DNA from: Tubiluchus corallicola
Lineage: Eukaryota; Priapulida; Priapulimorpha; Priapulimorphida; Tubiluchidae
Reading direction: 5' to 3'
DNA length: 62,000 bases
NCBI GenBank assembly: GCA_030141605.1
Contig: JAQGDQ010002384.1
Coordinates: 1 to 62,000 of the forward strand
In this document: positions 46,581-57,178 of the stretch, in pieces
Position numbering within the stretch: position 1 is the first letter of the stretch
How the letters are laid out: each line of letters begins with the position of its first letter
The notes under the pieces: generated by a model
Told to the model about the DNA's origin: nothing
Seen by the model: only the letters and a program-made list of their open reading frames with translations
Database searches by the model: none
Translations under genes and position numbers: made by a program

Positions 46581-47532
46581 TTACCAGAAACCACCACCGT
46601 ATCCACGGCCATAAGATACACGTCCGTAGCCACCAAGTCCACCGTATCCACGTCCGTAGTAACCACGGCCATATCCACCATATCCACCAAATCCACCATA
46701 TCCACGTCCGTAGTAACCACCGCCATATCCACCAAATCCACCGTATCCACTTCCATATCCGTAACCTAATCCACGTCCATAGCCAAGGCCACGTCCATAG
46801 CCCAAGCCTCGTCCGTAGCTGCCACCATAAAATCCGCTGGCACTGACTACAGCAACCTACAAATGTATTATCAATGAAACTGTTGTACAAATGAACTTAT
46901 CAATGAAACTGTTGTACACGTGAACTTATCAATGAAACTGTTGTACAAATGAACTATCAATGAAACTGTTGTACAAATGAACTATCAATGAAACTGTTGT
47001 ACAAATGTACTTATCAATGAAACTGTTGTACAAATAAACTTATCAATGAAACTGTTGTACAAATGTACTTATCAATGAAACTGTTGTACAAATAAACTTA
47101 TCAATGAAACTGTTGTACAAATGAACTATCAATGAAACTGTTGTACAAATGTACTTATCAATGAAACTGTTGTACAAATGAACTTATCAATGAAACTGTT
47201 GTACAAATGAACTTATCAATGAAACTGTTGTACAAATGTATTATCAATGAAACTGTTATACAAATAAAAACTTCTTGTTCTTTTAACTTCTTTTGTCTCC
47301 AAATGTAATTAAATAGTTTGACTGAAATGTTGTTGGCTAACACAAACCAATGCCAAGTACATGTGTCGACGTACTTTGATTGATGCAGTAAAGGCTACGT
47401 TGTATTAAATAGAAACGTGAATGTAAATTAACTAGGTGTGGTACTCGAACATGAACAATTGGCTAAATTGTGAAATTCCGTCCATAGACGACTTACCAAA
47501 ACGGCAAGGAGGAAAGCTAGAGTGATCTTCAT
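46581..47532 (-). CDS. Secreted Gly/Tyr-rich peptide, shell/cuticle-matrix type
   Basis: Coding exons 47532-47497 (MKITLAFLLAVL) and 46856-46581 join in phase to 103 residues plus stop. The signal peptide MKITLAFLLAVLVAVVSASG spans the junction. The mature chain is almost all Gly, Tyr, Arg, Phe and Leu: GRGLGYGRGLGYGYGSGYGG, FGGYGG, YYGRGYGG repeats, ending GGGFW. A third, non-coding exon lies upstream (see promoter). Splice signals are gtaagt and ttcttgttag for the leader intron, then gtaagt and catttgtag. Similar Gly/Tyr chains occur in molluscan shell proteins such as shematrins, arthropod cuticle proteins and Gly-rich antimicrobial peptides; composition alone cannot decide between them. 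A minisatellite fills the intron. Confidence 0.85.
46868..47262 (+). repeat. 29-30-bp tandem repeat, about 13 copies, intronic
   Basis: The unit is tatcaatgaaactgttgtac followed by aaatgaact, with t/a variants. It starts about 10 bp from the splice acceptor of the Gly/Tyr-rich gene. Confidence 0.95.
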
Positions 47533-48368
47533 TTTCCTAACAAGAAAAAATATTTAATTAACAAACTAGAACTTGAATGGGCATTCGATAAAAAATCAAT
47601 AATTGTCATTTTCCAAATTATTTTAGCATAAAACTGACAATGCTCTAATGATCAATGTTGTTTGGTGAAGAGACTGCAATCAAAAGTGATGAAAACTCAC
47701 CTAATGCTGATCAAGGGTTAAATAAAGTGTTTGATACATGTATTAGTACAACATGTATTATACTAAATTTCGCAAAAAAGAAGACAATTAGTCAGTTTGT
47801 GCTAAATTTCTTTGGTAGCCAAAGTTAAGCAGTCGCAAAAAGACTGTGAAGCATCAATGAACGCCTGGATTAAGTTTAGATTATGCCGGTTTAGTAGCGG
47901 AAACCGTTTAAAACAGAATTTTGATACGTTCAATATTTTGATGGCTTAGAGGTAAACGTATTATGTAAAATTTGCAATAAATTAAGACATTTGTGCTAAA
48001 TTTCCTTCTTAGCAAAAATTAAACAAACTCGAAAAGCTAAAAGAGACAAAAACGGGGATAGGTATGTACATTTTACGTTTTCAAACAGTTTCCCTTACTG
48101 ACTCGTACGTTTCAAAATGTAAAATAATTTCGTCTCAATCTTGCTACTCCTATATTGTAGATAAAGTTTGTCGTAAATGTTAAGATAAAACGAAACATCT
48201 TGTAAGTTTACTCTTCAAAAAATACCACTGAATGTATTACCAAGAAATCTTTCAAACATTTTAAAAAAAGTTGCCGTTTGTAACGATAAAAAACGCAGTT
48301 CGTAAGATGACTAGGTCATATACTAAAACTTCAAAATGCTTACTTTAGTAATAGTAAAAAATACTTAC

Positions 48369-48452
48369 AATTATAAGTTGAGTTGAGATTCGTGTGGTAC
48401 CACAGACGACAGGCGTATGGTAGCAACACCGGTCTCATCACGCCTTAAATAC
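48369..48452 (-). promoter_or_regulatory. TATA box and 5'UTR exon of the Gly/Tyr-rich gene
   Basis: tatttaagg at 48443-48450 on the minus strand is a good TATA element. An untranslated exon from about 48415 would end at 48369 at a strong donor (aatt|gtaagt) and join the exon at 47536, which carries gaaa then the ATG. The intron 48368-47537 shows nothing else. Confidence 0.6.
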
Positions 48453-48455
48453 TTC

Positions 48456-48850
48456 CATCGGCTGGTGACCATGAGAGTCAAGCTCTTAATCACAGATACC
48501 TGAAGTCAGCAGCAGCAGTAGCAGCCGGATTTTTAACGAACAACCTTCTGTCACCCATCAAAATAAAAGTGTTGTTTTCTGTCCTGAGAGACCGCGCATG
48601 TAATTTAAAGCCCTAGCAAGGCAGTTACTGAATATGAAACAAACAGAAAAACAATGACGTCTCTGTGCATTACCAGTGTAAATTAACGTTAGTGGAAGGT
48701 TGGAAAAACGCCTTTTATTTGAATGCATGTGTTTTGTTGATACTGATAATTATTTTCCCTAAAAAAACTTGAAGGGTACAGGGGGTAAGTGATTTGTAGT
48801 TAATTGTGCTCAACAGAAAATTGGAGACATAGTTTAGACAACAAGCAATA
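48456..48850. other. Intergenic upstream of the Gly/Tyr-rich gene
   Basis: Promoter-side spacer with a CAG-rich patch (agcagcagcagtagcagcc near 48510). Nothing else recognised. Confidence 0.45.
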
Positions 48851-50297
48851 CATTTTAGCGGCATTTTTGGATTTAAGTAAAGCATTCGATAGCATTAACG
48901 CTCGAACTACTTTACGATAACTTAAAACAAATCAGATTTTATTCGATATCGTTAAAACTGATAGAAAATCATCTCAAAGATGGACAAGAACGAGTAATGA
49001 TACAACCAACTTTTCTGACTGGGCAACGTTAAACAGACGTATACCGCAAGGAACACTACTACTTTATTATTTTGCCTATATATAAACAACATATCCAGTG
49101 TATTACAACACTCACAAATAACGCTGATGACACTACAATCTACATAGCCCATGAAAATATCCAAACTGCAAAAATTTATTTAGAAAAAGATATAAAAAAT
49201 ATAAATACGGCATTTAGTCATTACAAGCTAAATATGAATAATGACAAAACATAAACCATGATACTGTCACCCTCATTAAATACTAATGATGCATCATCAA
49301 CCACTTTGACAATAGATAATGCTGTAATCAAACAAACTAATAATGATAAATTTCTGGGCATACAGGTAGACAATAATCTTTCACGGGATGACACTTTAAT
49401 AACATATACACAAAAATGGCATCAAGCACATCATATCTCCGACAAGTTAAAGGGCAGCTAATAAAGGAAACTAAGTCACTAATATATAAAACTTTAGTTC
49501 TACCACACTTCTTATATGGATGTACGCTACTTCAAAAAACCAAAAGAGAAAATTACTTAAAATTAAATCTCCTTCAGAACTATGTGTTGAGATTAATAGC
49601 TGGGTACTCATACAAACGTAAGGCAGGTAGACAAAAATTTAAAGCTTCAACAACTAACCTGAGAAAAACGTAAAAATTCCCAATCATTGAAGCACACAAA
49701 GAATATTTTACTCTGCTTTTTACATTTAAATACATTAACAACATCAGCAAACCATTCCGGAATAACAGATTTACCTTTTTTCCAAGTCTAATCGTTAATT
49801 CCAGAACAAGCAATCTAAAACAAATTAGGACAAATACCCACTATGGAACGAACTCTGTAATCAAACAAGCAATTCTACTTTGGAATTCTCTACCATTACA
49901 GGTTAAACAAATCAAGTCCCTATCAGCATTTAAAACAAAATTAAAATAACTAATATTAACCTAATATGAAATATCATCACACCAGTACGACAACATACAC
50001 ACTAATTCAGAATTTATATATCCACGGCCATATTAATTAAATCATACTTTTTTCGTTTTTTGTTCATAGTTGTAAATATGCTTGATTTTATTCGTCATTA
50101 CTGCACAGTAAGTTTAGCAGTGTAAGTTTTTATTAACTAACACTGATTGATCATCTCTGTAAAGTTACTCTTACTTTACCTCACTCACTCACTCACTCAC
50201 TCACTCACTCACTCACTCACTCACTCACTCACTCACTCACTCACTCACTCACTCACTCACTCACTCACTCACTCACTCACTCACTCACTCACTCACT
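48850..50297 (+). mobile_element. Dead non-LTR retrotransposon 3' half with (CACT)n tail
   Basis: Reverse-transcriptase motifs occur in order but in shifting frames: AAFLDLSKAFDSIN (48858), RRIPQGTLL (49035), ADDTTIYIAHENIQTAK (catalytic ADD box, 49127), DKFLGIQVDNNLS, TLVLPHFLYGCTLL, then the typical C-terminus LPLQVKQIKSLSAFKTKLK with a stop at about 49948. Several stops and frameshifts make it inactive. About 230 bp of 3'UTR lead to a (CACT)n run at 50181-50297. The N-terminal half is absent. Jockey/CR1/L2-like affinity. Confidence 0.82.
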
Positions 50298-50304
50298 TAC
50301 TCCT

Positions 50305-50408
50305 GCAGCACCTGGTATTCCTTGTTGGTCCCCCATCCAAGTACTAACCCCCCTCTTCGTTGCTTAACTTCGGTGATCAGAAGAGAACCGGTGTCTTCAA
50401 CGTGATTT
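50305..50408 (-). pseudogene. 5S rRNA-like copy 7, reversed
   Basis: On the minus strand reads caccggttctcttctgatca, gaagttaagcaacg and GGTTAGTACTTGGATGGG, then ends caggtgctgcag. The first about 10 nt of 5S are absent. It lies directly after a (CACT)n tract. Confidence 0.75.
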
Positions 50409-50410
50409 GA

Positions 50411-50512
50411 ACCTAGTATTCCTTGTCGGTCACCCATCCAAGTACTAACCCGCCTCTTCGTTGCTTAACTTCGGTGATCAGACGAGAACCCTTGTCATCA
50501 ACCTGTTTTGAA
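50411..50512 (-). pseudogene. 5S rRNA-like copy 8, reversed, tandem with copy 7
   Basis: Same strand as copy 7, with gacgagaaccctt variants and an intact GGTTAGTACTTGGATGGG core. Both ends have decayed. Confidence 0.75.
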
Positions 50513-50810
50513 CAACCGGTATTTTCAACGCCGTAATTGTGTATAAGCAGATGCGCGTGATATACAAGAATTGCAAACTTGCTACATAGGAACATGTACT
50601 AATGCGTATAAATTGTCCTCAAATACCAGTAAAATCCACACTAAGTTTCGTTTATTAACAATCAGTATGCAAATCAGTAACAACAGTATACAAACATGTT
50701 TAATATTAGCCTATATCGATTCGATTTTTTTACTTTTTCAAGAACGGAAGTGAACGAGTTAAAAAAAGACAAAAATTCGGATTTCCGTGATAAGTAATCT
50801 AGCTTGTCGC

Positions 50811-51034
50811 CTAGAATTCACAAATATACGGAAATTTTGCTGTATCACACGAGAAGTCATTCCACGTGTTCCCATTTGCCCGCAAGATGGCGCAGCTTTC
50901 GCCATCGCCGTAATTTTCTGGTTGGCCATCTGCTACATCCCAAGAAGTAAAAAGGGCAGGTCGACCTGTTGCAAACCACCTCCAGTCACCCTCCTCGTGT
51001 ATGTCCATTAAACCAATCCAAAAATGCTCACCAG
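50811..51034 (-). CDS. C-type lectin domain, last exon
   Basis: An open frame from an acceptor (gtttttaataaag) at 51035 to the stop at 50811-50813, 73 codons after a split codon. It holds the second half of a C-type lectin fold: FWIGLMDIHEEGDWRW, FTSWDVADGQPENYGDGESC, NTWNDFSCD and YICEF. WIGL, the WND calcium-2 motif and three of the conserved Cys are present. The sugar-specificity tripeptide position reads QPE, neither the EPN (mannose-type) nor QPD (galactose-type) consensus. The N-terminal exons were not found upstream to 55 kb, where repeats dominate, so the gene may be long, split or a remnant. C-type lectins act in innate recognition and as matrix proteins. Confidence 0.75.
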
Positions 51035-51039
51035 CTTTA

Positions 51040-51635
51040 TTAAAAACAAAATATAATTAATATTAAATTTGGTTATTTACCATTATATTTTCATATAATA
51101 TAACAGTTATTTAACTTTTATACATTCCTCGGCAATTATAACGTACTTTACCACTCCCATGAAACACTAAAATAACAAATATTACCAGTGATTTTTTTGA
51201 AATTTTTTTGCTCAAACAGCCTGCAGAAAAAAACGTTCTGACGGCACCTGGTGGGACTCTCGAAGGGAGATATACAGCTCTTTAGAAAGGGGAAGAACAG
51301 GGCTATACGATGATGTGGGCTATATTAGGACACGTCCATCAAGAGCAGTGACGACGACTTAATTAGATGTTCTATTTTTGGCAATTTTCGCTTGGAAAAC
51401 TGCTGACGCAAAGCCATTGTTGTGACGTCATCCATTATACTCTGCCTGTAACTTTAATTCAGTAAAAGCTTCTGGCTTTGCGTTAGATAAACAGACAAAC
51501 ACTAGGTAGAATGTTTGCGCATATTTGATTATGAGTGGATTTATAAGCAAAATTTTTTTGCGGGGCCTTTGCTAGTTTGTTTATTAATTCACTCAATCGT
51601 TTATTCACACACAATCATTCATTCATTTATTCAGT
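51040..51635. other. Intergenic or intron, nothing firm
   Basis: AT-rich. A CRE-like tgacgtca at about 51424 is the only notable motif. No lectin exon seen. Confidence 0.4.
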
Positions 51636-51800
51636 TAGTCAGTCAGTCAGTCAGTCAGTCAGTCAGTCAGTCAGTCAGTCAGTCAGTCAGTCAGTCAGTC
51701 AGTCAGTCAGTCAGTCAGTCATTCGGTCGGTCGGTCGGTCGGTCGGTCGGTCGGTCAGTCGGTCGGTCGGTCAGTCAGTCAGTCAGTCAGTCAGTCATTC
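51636..51800 (+). repeat. (CAGT)n with internal (CGGT)n block
   Basis: About 22 CAGT units, then CGGT units, then CAGT again. Confidence 0.95.
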
Positions 51801-52523
51801 GTTCACTCATTCAGTAAATAATTTAAAAAACTTACAATTACTTATTTATTTGTGTGATTTATCTGCAGACAATTAAGACAAAATCAATATTCAAGCTACG
51901 AAGAAATAAAAACACAAATAGATAAACAGACAAAATGACACAAAACATACAAATAGTGTAATCTTCAAGAATCACGAAATTGTAATGTGACATGCAATGA
52001 CATAATCGATGAAAAGTTGATCCAAGTTACTCCAAGGTCTTGCATAACCTCACATTTGGTCACTCACTAGCGGAGACGAAAGGTATGCATCTGAGAAATA
52101 ATGGGTAAAAGCCCAAGGAGTCAAATCAAATATTGCAAACTGCAGCAATTATCATTTTGAATTTGCCAATGATTGCTTGATTTACTATAATAGTTATTTC
52201 AGTTGAGAGCTTTACAAGTTGTACAAGATGTACTCAAAAACTAATCACGTACAGTCAAGATGTACACGCTACAGAATCTCCTAGTAAGACTGCTATTCGT
52301 TGTTAATTATTACTAGTAAATTAGTTAATTCCAGTTCTTATCGGTTTAGCATGTCCCATTAACTTGGAAAATGGTCAAACGTAACACATTTCTCATTTGT
52401 ATTTTTCTCATAGGAATATATGATGGCAGCGAAGACAACTCTCTAATCCAATGCTGTTTTATCGTACACCTGGTTTTACTAGATTATGAATACTATAAAT
52501 ACTACTTGTGCTGTGCCGAGCAA
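51801..52523. other. Intergenic, nothing recognised
   Basis: Plain AT-rich DNA up to 5S copy 5. Confidence 0.5.
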
Positions 52524-52643
52524 GCTACAGCCAAATCACGTTGAAAACACCGGTTTTCGTCTGATCCCCAAAGTTAAGTAATGTAGAGACCCTGGTTAGT
52601 ACTTGGATGGGTGACCGCCTAGGAATACTACGTGCTGTTGACT
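52524..52643 (+). rRNA. 5S ribosomal RNA copy 5 (diverged)
   Basis: About 120 nt starting gctacagccaaatcacgttg. Several changes, including ctgatccccaaagttaagtaatg in place of the usual A-box region. The C box GGTTAGTACTTGGATGGG and T-run terminator are intact. It may be a pseudogene. Confidence 0.75.
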
Positions 52644-54115
52644 TTTTTGCTAGTGCCTATTAACTATTGAAGTGTGTGCACAACACGACCATTTCATTTT
52701 TGCAGAATTGTTTCTGACTTTTGGAAGTAGAAGTGATAGGAATAAGTGTCTGTCTGAACATTATTTTGATTTTTATTTGCTTTGCATTTTAATGTCTAAA
52801 ACTATCTATTTGTTACGTTTCTCAAATACTACACACAAAAATTCAAAACAGATACTTTGTTACTACGTTCACCTTAATCTATCTATTATTTCTATATTAT
52901 CTCTTTTAACGAAATACAGAAGTTACGCAACCTCGAACCTGGTTTGGTTTTGCGTTTGAATGGGTGACTGCCCGGGACTGACATTTTTTTAAATGGTCAG
53001 GAAGGCTGATGACAAAAGCTGTAAAATCTTCTTCAACACTCAAAAATGGATTTTTGTTCTGACTGATATTTTTAAATGAAGGATCTCTTTGCTTGTTCAT
53101 GCTTGATCATTCCCATGTTTAATTATGTCATATTTAGAAGGTAATAGACTTGAGCACGGTATTTTAACATCTCTGATATTTTAGAATTTCATATGATATT
53201 TCTATTTATACTTTGCATTAAAATACTAAAAAGGTTTGTTTATTCATGTACATCATTTCTATGTTAACTCATCTTAAGAAACTGCTAATGTCTACGGCCA
53301 TATTACATTGAATACACCGGTTCTCGTCTGATCACCGAAGTTAAGCAATGCAGAGTGTGGTTAGTACTTGGATAGGGGACCGCCTAGGAATACCACGTGC
53401 TGTAGACTTTTTTGCTAGAGTGATTATTAACAATCAAAGTGTGTGCACAACACGACCATATCATTTTGACAGTATTGTTTTTGATTTTTGGAAGTTGAAG
53501 TGGTGGAAATAAATGTCTGTCTCGACATTACGTTGATTTTTTTTGGCATTTTAATGTGAAAGACTATCTATTTGTTACGTTTCTCGAATATCACACAAAG
53601 TGAACAAAAATGAAAATAAAACTAGAAAATCAGCCACTGCCCTTCAAAAATTATTTTTGATTTTCATATAAAAATTCAAAACAGATACTTTGTTCCTACG
53701 TTCACCTTAATCTATCTATTATTTCTATATTATCTCTCTTTAACGAAATGCAGAAGTTAAGCAATCTCGAACCTGGTTTTGCGTTTGAATGGGTGACTGT
53801 CCGGGAATTCTGGTATTGCTAACTTCTTAACTTGGTGCTTAAATTTTTTTTAAATGGTCAGGAAGGGTGATGACAAATGCTGTAAAATCTTCTGCACCAC
53901 TCAAAAATGGATTTTTGTTCTGACTGATATTTTTAAATGTGTATTCTTTTTGCTTGTTCATGCTTGATCATTCCCATGTTTAATTGCGTCATATTTAAAA
54001 GATAATATACTTGAGCACGGTATTTGAACCTCCCCGATACTTTATAATTTCATGTGATATTTTTATTTATACTTTGCATTACAATACTAAGAAGGTTTGC
54101 TCGTTCATGTATAAT
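52644..54115 (+). repeat. 5S repeat-unit spacers, right cluster
   Basis: Spacers after copies 5 and 6, homologous to those at 39-44 kb, each with a decayed 5S module. The second breaks off at about 54112 within ttcatgta. A minus-strand frame (MNKQK... NKNPFLS) is shared with 39628-39819 and 43851-44060 but follows from sequence homology alone. Confidence 0.8.
53290..53408 (+). rRNA. 5S ribosomal RNA gene, copy 6
   Basis: 119 nt, 766 bp after copy 5. The C box has one change (ggataggggaccgcc). Terminator TTTTTT. Probably transcribable, but a variant. Confidence 0.82.
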
Positions 54116-54400
54116 GTTACAGAGGCACCTGTGTCGGGTGTAGGGCCCTCTACACGCCCTGCTTTCACGTCAGCAGCGACTCACCCCTTTTTTGTAGGTC
54201 CAGACGTCTTGTTTGGGCCTACACGTGGTGGAAGAAGCCAGCAGCCCTGGAATGCCAGTAAAAAAGCGTGTAGAGGTCACTAGAGCCTTGATTTGTGACA
54301 CAGCTGCTCCTCGGGCGTAGTGCTGTTACTTAGCTATTTTTTGTGTGTGTATTTTGTTCCCCTATAAGTGCTGGTAATAAACTCCGTACAGTGTAATTTT
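54116..54400 (+). other. GC-richer segment ending in AATAAA, unrecognised
   Basis: GC content rises abruptly after the 5S spacer. A frame reads VGPSTRPAFTSAATHPFF and PTRGGRSQQPWNASKKACRG before a stop at 54283, and AATAAA follows at about 54377. It could be the 3' end of a retroelement or a decayed exon. I do not recognise it. Confidence 0.3.
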
Positions 54401-54524
54401 TGTGTTTTATATTGTGAGAGTTAAATGACATGCTATAACAGGTATCTGGTATTAGTTCACAGATATTAGCTTAATTAATTAGCATAACATTTATAATTAA
54501 AAGTAACATTTGTAGTTAAGTACT

Positions 54525-54897
54525 CAGGGCCTCTTTCAGCTTAAGAGAGGCCCGGGAAAGTGGGGCGTGTGAGGCCCCCTCGAGGGGGAGGGCAAAGCGC
54601 CCAGAAAAATTTTGAACTGCTAGAACGCCGGAGAAGCATTTTCGAAGAGAAAACATGGAGTTACACAGTTGTTAAAGGAAAGAACAATTGAAAGAAAAAC
54701 TGCTTTATTCTCAAAACCAGTCCTTAATACTTGTCAATACTGGCAAACGGCGCGCGTGCGGCAAGAGAGAGAGAGGGGGGAGCGGAGGAAGTATGTTCGC
54801 ATAAAGCAAAAAAATGTTACCTTGGCATCAGGCCCCCTGGAGGGTGAGGCCCCGGGGAATTGTCCCCACTTAACCCCCCCCCCTAAAATAGGGCCTG
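54525..54897 (-). mobile_element. hAT-type MITE with CAGGGCC ends, copy 2
   Basis: Inverted relative to the copy at 11936-12350, with the same interior order (the gaactgctagaacgccgg and aagaaaaactgctttatt segments). It begins CAGGGCC and ends GGGCCTG, flanked by a perfect 8-bp duplication taagtact. Confidence 0.9.
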
Positions 54898-55209
54898 TAA
54901 GTACTCAATTACATACCGATACAAAATGGGTCTTCATGAACTATTTTCATCAGCATCTTGCAAGGTTAATGACTCGAAAGAAATCTAATGTTGCACAGTT
55001 ATGCTTTTGCTGAATAGTTTGTCAGATTTAATTTGGATCAAGAGTTGTGTACGTATGATACAAAATGTTCAGTTAGCAAGTAAATGGTTTCCTTCAAGAC
55101 TTGACAGAGAACGTTTGTAGAACTTCACCATATTTAAAACCATAAAAAATTAAATTAATATTGTTAGTGGCAACTCACAAACGATGTTCAAAAATTGGTT
55201 AAAAGTAAT

Positions 55210-55240
55210 TTTATTCACATCCATTATATACAGCTTTATT
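55210..55240 (-). terminator. Polyadenylation signals of the P450 gene
   Basis: Two minus-strand AATAAA hexamers (55210-55215 and 55235-55240) lie 350-380 nt after the stop codon, beyond the GT microsatellite. Confidence 0.45.
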
Positions 55241-55306
55241 AAAAGTATGTTATTCATAATATTCATAATGTTATTCACAAGTAGGCTTATAGCATGCTTA
55301 AAACTG

Positions 55307-55309
55307 TTG

Positions 55310-55341
<32 letters not shown>

Positions 55342-55477
55342 TGTGTGTGTGTGCATGCGTGTGCATGCGTGAGTGCGTGCGTGTGTGTGTGTGTGCGTGC
55401 GTGCATACGTGTGTGTGTGTGTGTGTGTGTGCATGCGTGTGTGTGTGTGTGTGTGTGTGCATGTGTGTGCATGTGTG

Positions 55478-55517
<40 letters not shown>

Positions 55518-55580
55518 TGCATGCATACGTGTGTGTGTGTGCGTGTGTGCGTACGTGTGCGTACGTATGCGTGCGTGTTT
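55307..55580 (+). repeat. (GT)n / (GTGC)n microsatellite
   Basis: About 270 bp of GT with GC and CAT interruptions, starting 9 bp after the P450 stop codon, hence in its 3'UTR on the minus strand. The stretch 54898-55306 holds minus-strand AATAAA near 55210 and 55236 and nothing else. Confidence 0.95.
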
Positions 55581-55588
55581 ATAGTTTC

Positions 55589-57145
55589 TTAGGCTTTTTC
55601 GGACGTTGGGTCTTGTAATCGAGGAACAAGCTGAACCTGGAAATCCTGAGCTGCTGCAATGAAAATTCCACGTTTCGGTTCAAGACTTGGAAGATCAGCG
55701 CCATCTGGCAATAGAACGTCGAAGTTTTGCAGCAGGCTAACAAAGAACAAAAATAGTTCCATTCTTGCTAACGCCTCTCCCACGCAGAAACGACGACCTG
55801 CGTACAAAAAAAAATCTGTCAAGCATTTCTCTCTAAAGTCTAAATCTACGAATAACATAGAAAGGAATTACAAAGCATCGAATTCCGTCAAAATCTAAAT
55901 TTGTTGGCGTAAAGCCGGTTGGCCAGATTTGGTTGATAAAAGTTCAAAAAGGACACGCTTTACCTTGTAAGTTTATGCCCAATGCTTTTGTTTGAAATTA
56001 TTTGAACAGCAAGGCCATTTTTTAGTTCTTGTCGTGGGGCGTTTAGTGCACATATACATATAGATGTACATATATATACATATACATATCATTAGAAATG
56101 TATATATATGTATATATACATATATACATATTTAGTTACTGACTGTGTCCACGGATTAGGATACTGATTATGCATGACCTTTTCCTTTACGATCATTTAA
56201 GCATGAAATTAAATTGCATGTTATATTATTTTCCTAAGTTCATTGAGTCATTAATCTACGTTGATTTTGTTAGTTTTTGGTAACCTTATTTCCGTTCTCT
56301 TTAGTTAAAAATTAGAAATTGCACAATAATAATTTAATACTCGGTTAGGGGTGGCTGATTCGATAACAAATGTTTTTCGCCGTCCCTTCCCTTTTGTTTG
56401 GCTTTTCTTATTTATATCTATTTTTATTTATATTGTTATTGGGATAAAAAAATAAATGATTTGATTTGATTTGATATATTTTCAATTAGTGTTACGATAT
56501 TATCACTATGCCAATTGTGTACTAACTCTTAAAGCGTCATCATGAACCAGTTTTGAAAGCCAGAAACTTTGATGAACTTCTTTAGCGTCTAGAGTCCGGT
56601 CAAGAACTACGGTACATAAATCAATCGTATTCCTTAACCCTTACCCACAGAAAAGGGAATCAATGTCTCGTGCTTTATGAACTCTCCATGTATGTCCAGG
56701 TGGCGCTCCGGTCGGAATTCTTTCGGATTTGGAAAGACTTTTGGATCCATTAAGATGGCTTCTAGATTTAGTATGACCGGTGTGTGAGCTGGAATCTTGT
56801 AACCATTAAGTGTGACATCATGAGAAGTGGCATGAGGAACACCAAGTGGAACAATGTTACCTAAAAATCATTGTGAAACAATATTTTGTACCGTGTTTAG
56901 CAAAATTTTGGATAAAATTTCAACTCACTAGAAACTGTGAAGTGTGAAAGAAATTTTCTCTTACGAAACTAATGCAATGAAATAATTATTATCTACTTTA
57001 AAAATATTCATTAATTCCCTGTTTACATGCATCATGATTGTCACTATTGGCGGTTGTCAAAGATAATCCCCATCATCATCATCATCGTTATCATCATCGT
57101 CGTCGTCGTCGTCGTCATCGTCACCATCACCACCACCACCACCGC

Positions 57146-57178
<33 letters not shown>

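Noticed and set aside
39628-53100. Recurring minus-strand ORF (MNKQK... NKNPFLS...) at 39628, 43851 and 52906
   Set aside because: It follows the 5S-unit spacer and runs across the decayed 5S module; conservation is that of the repeat DNA, with no codon-level signal or initiation context.
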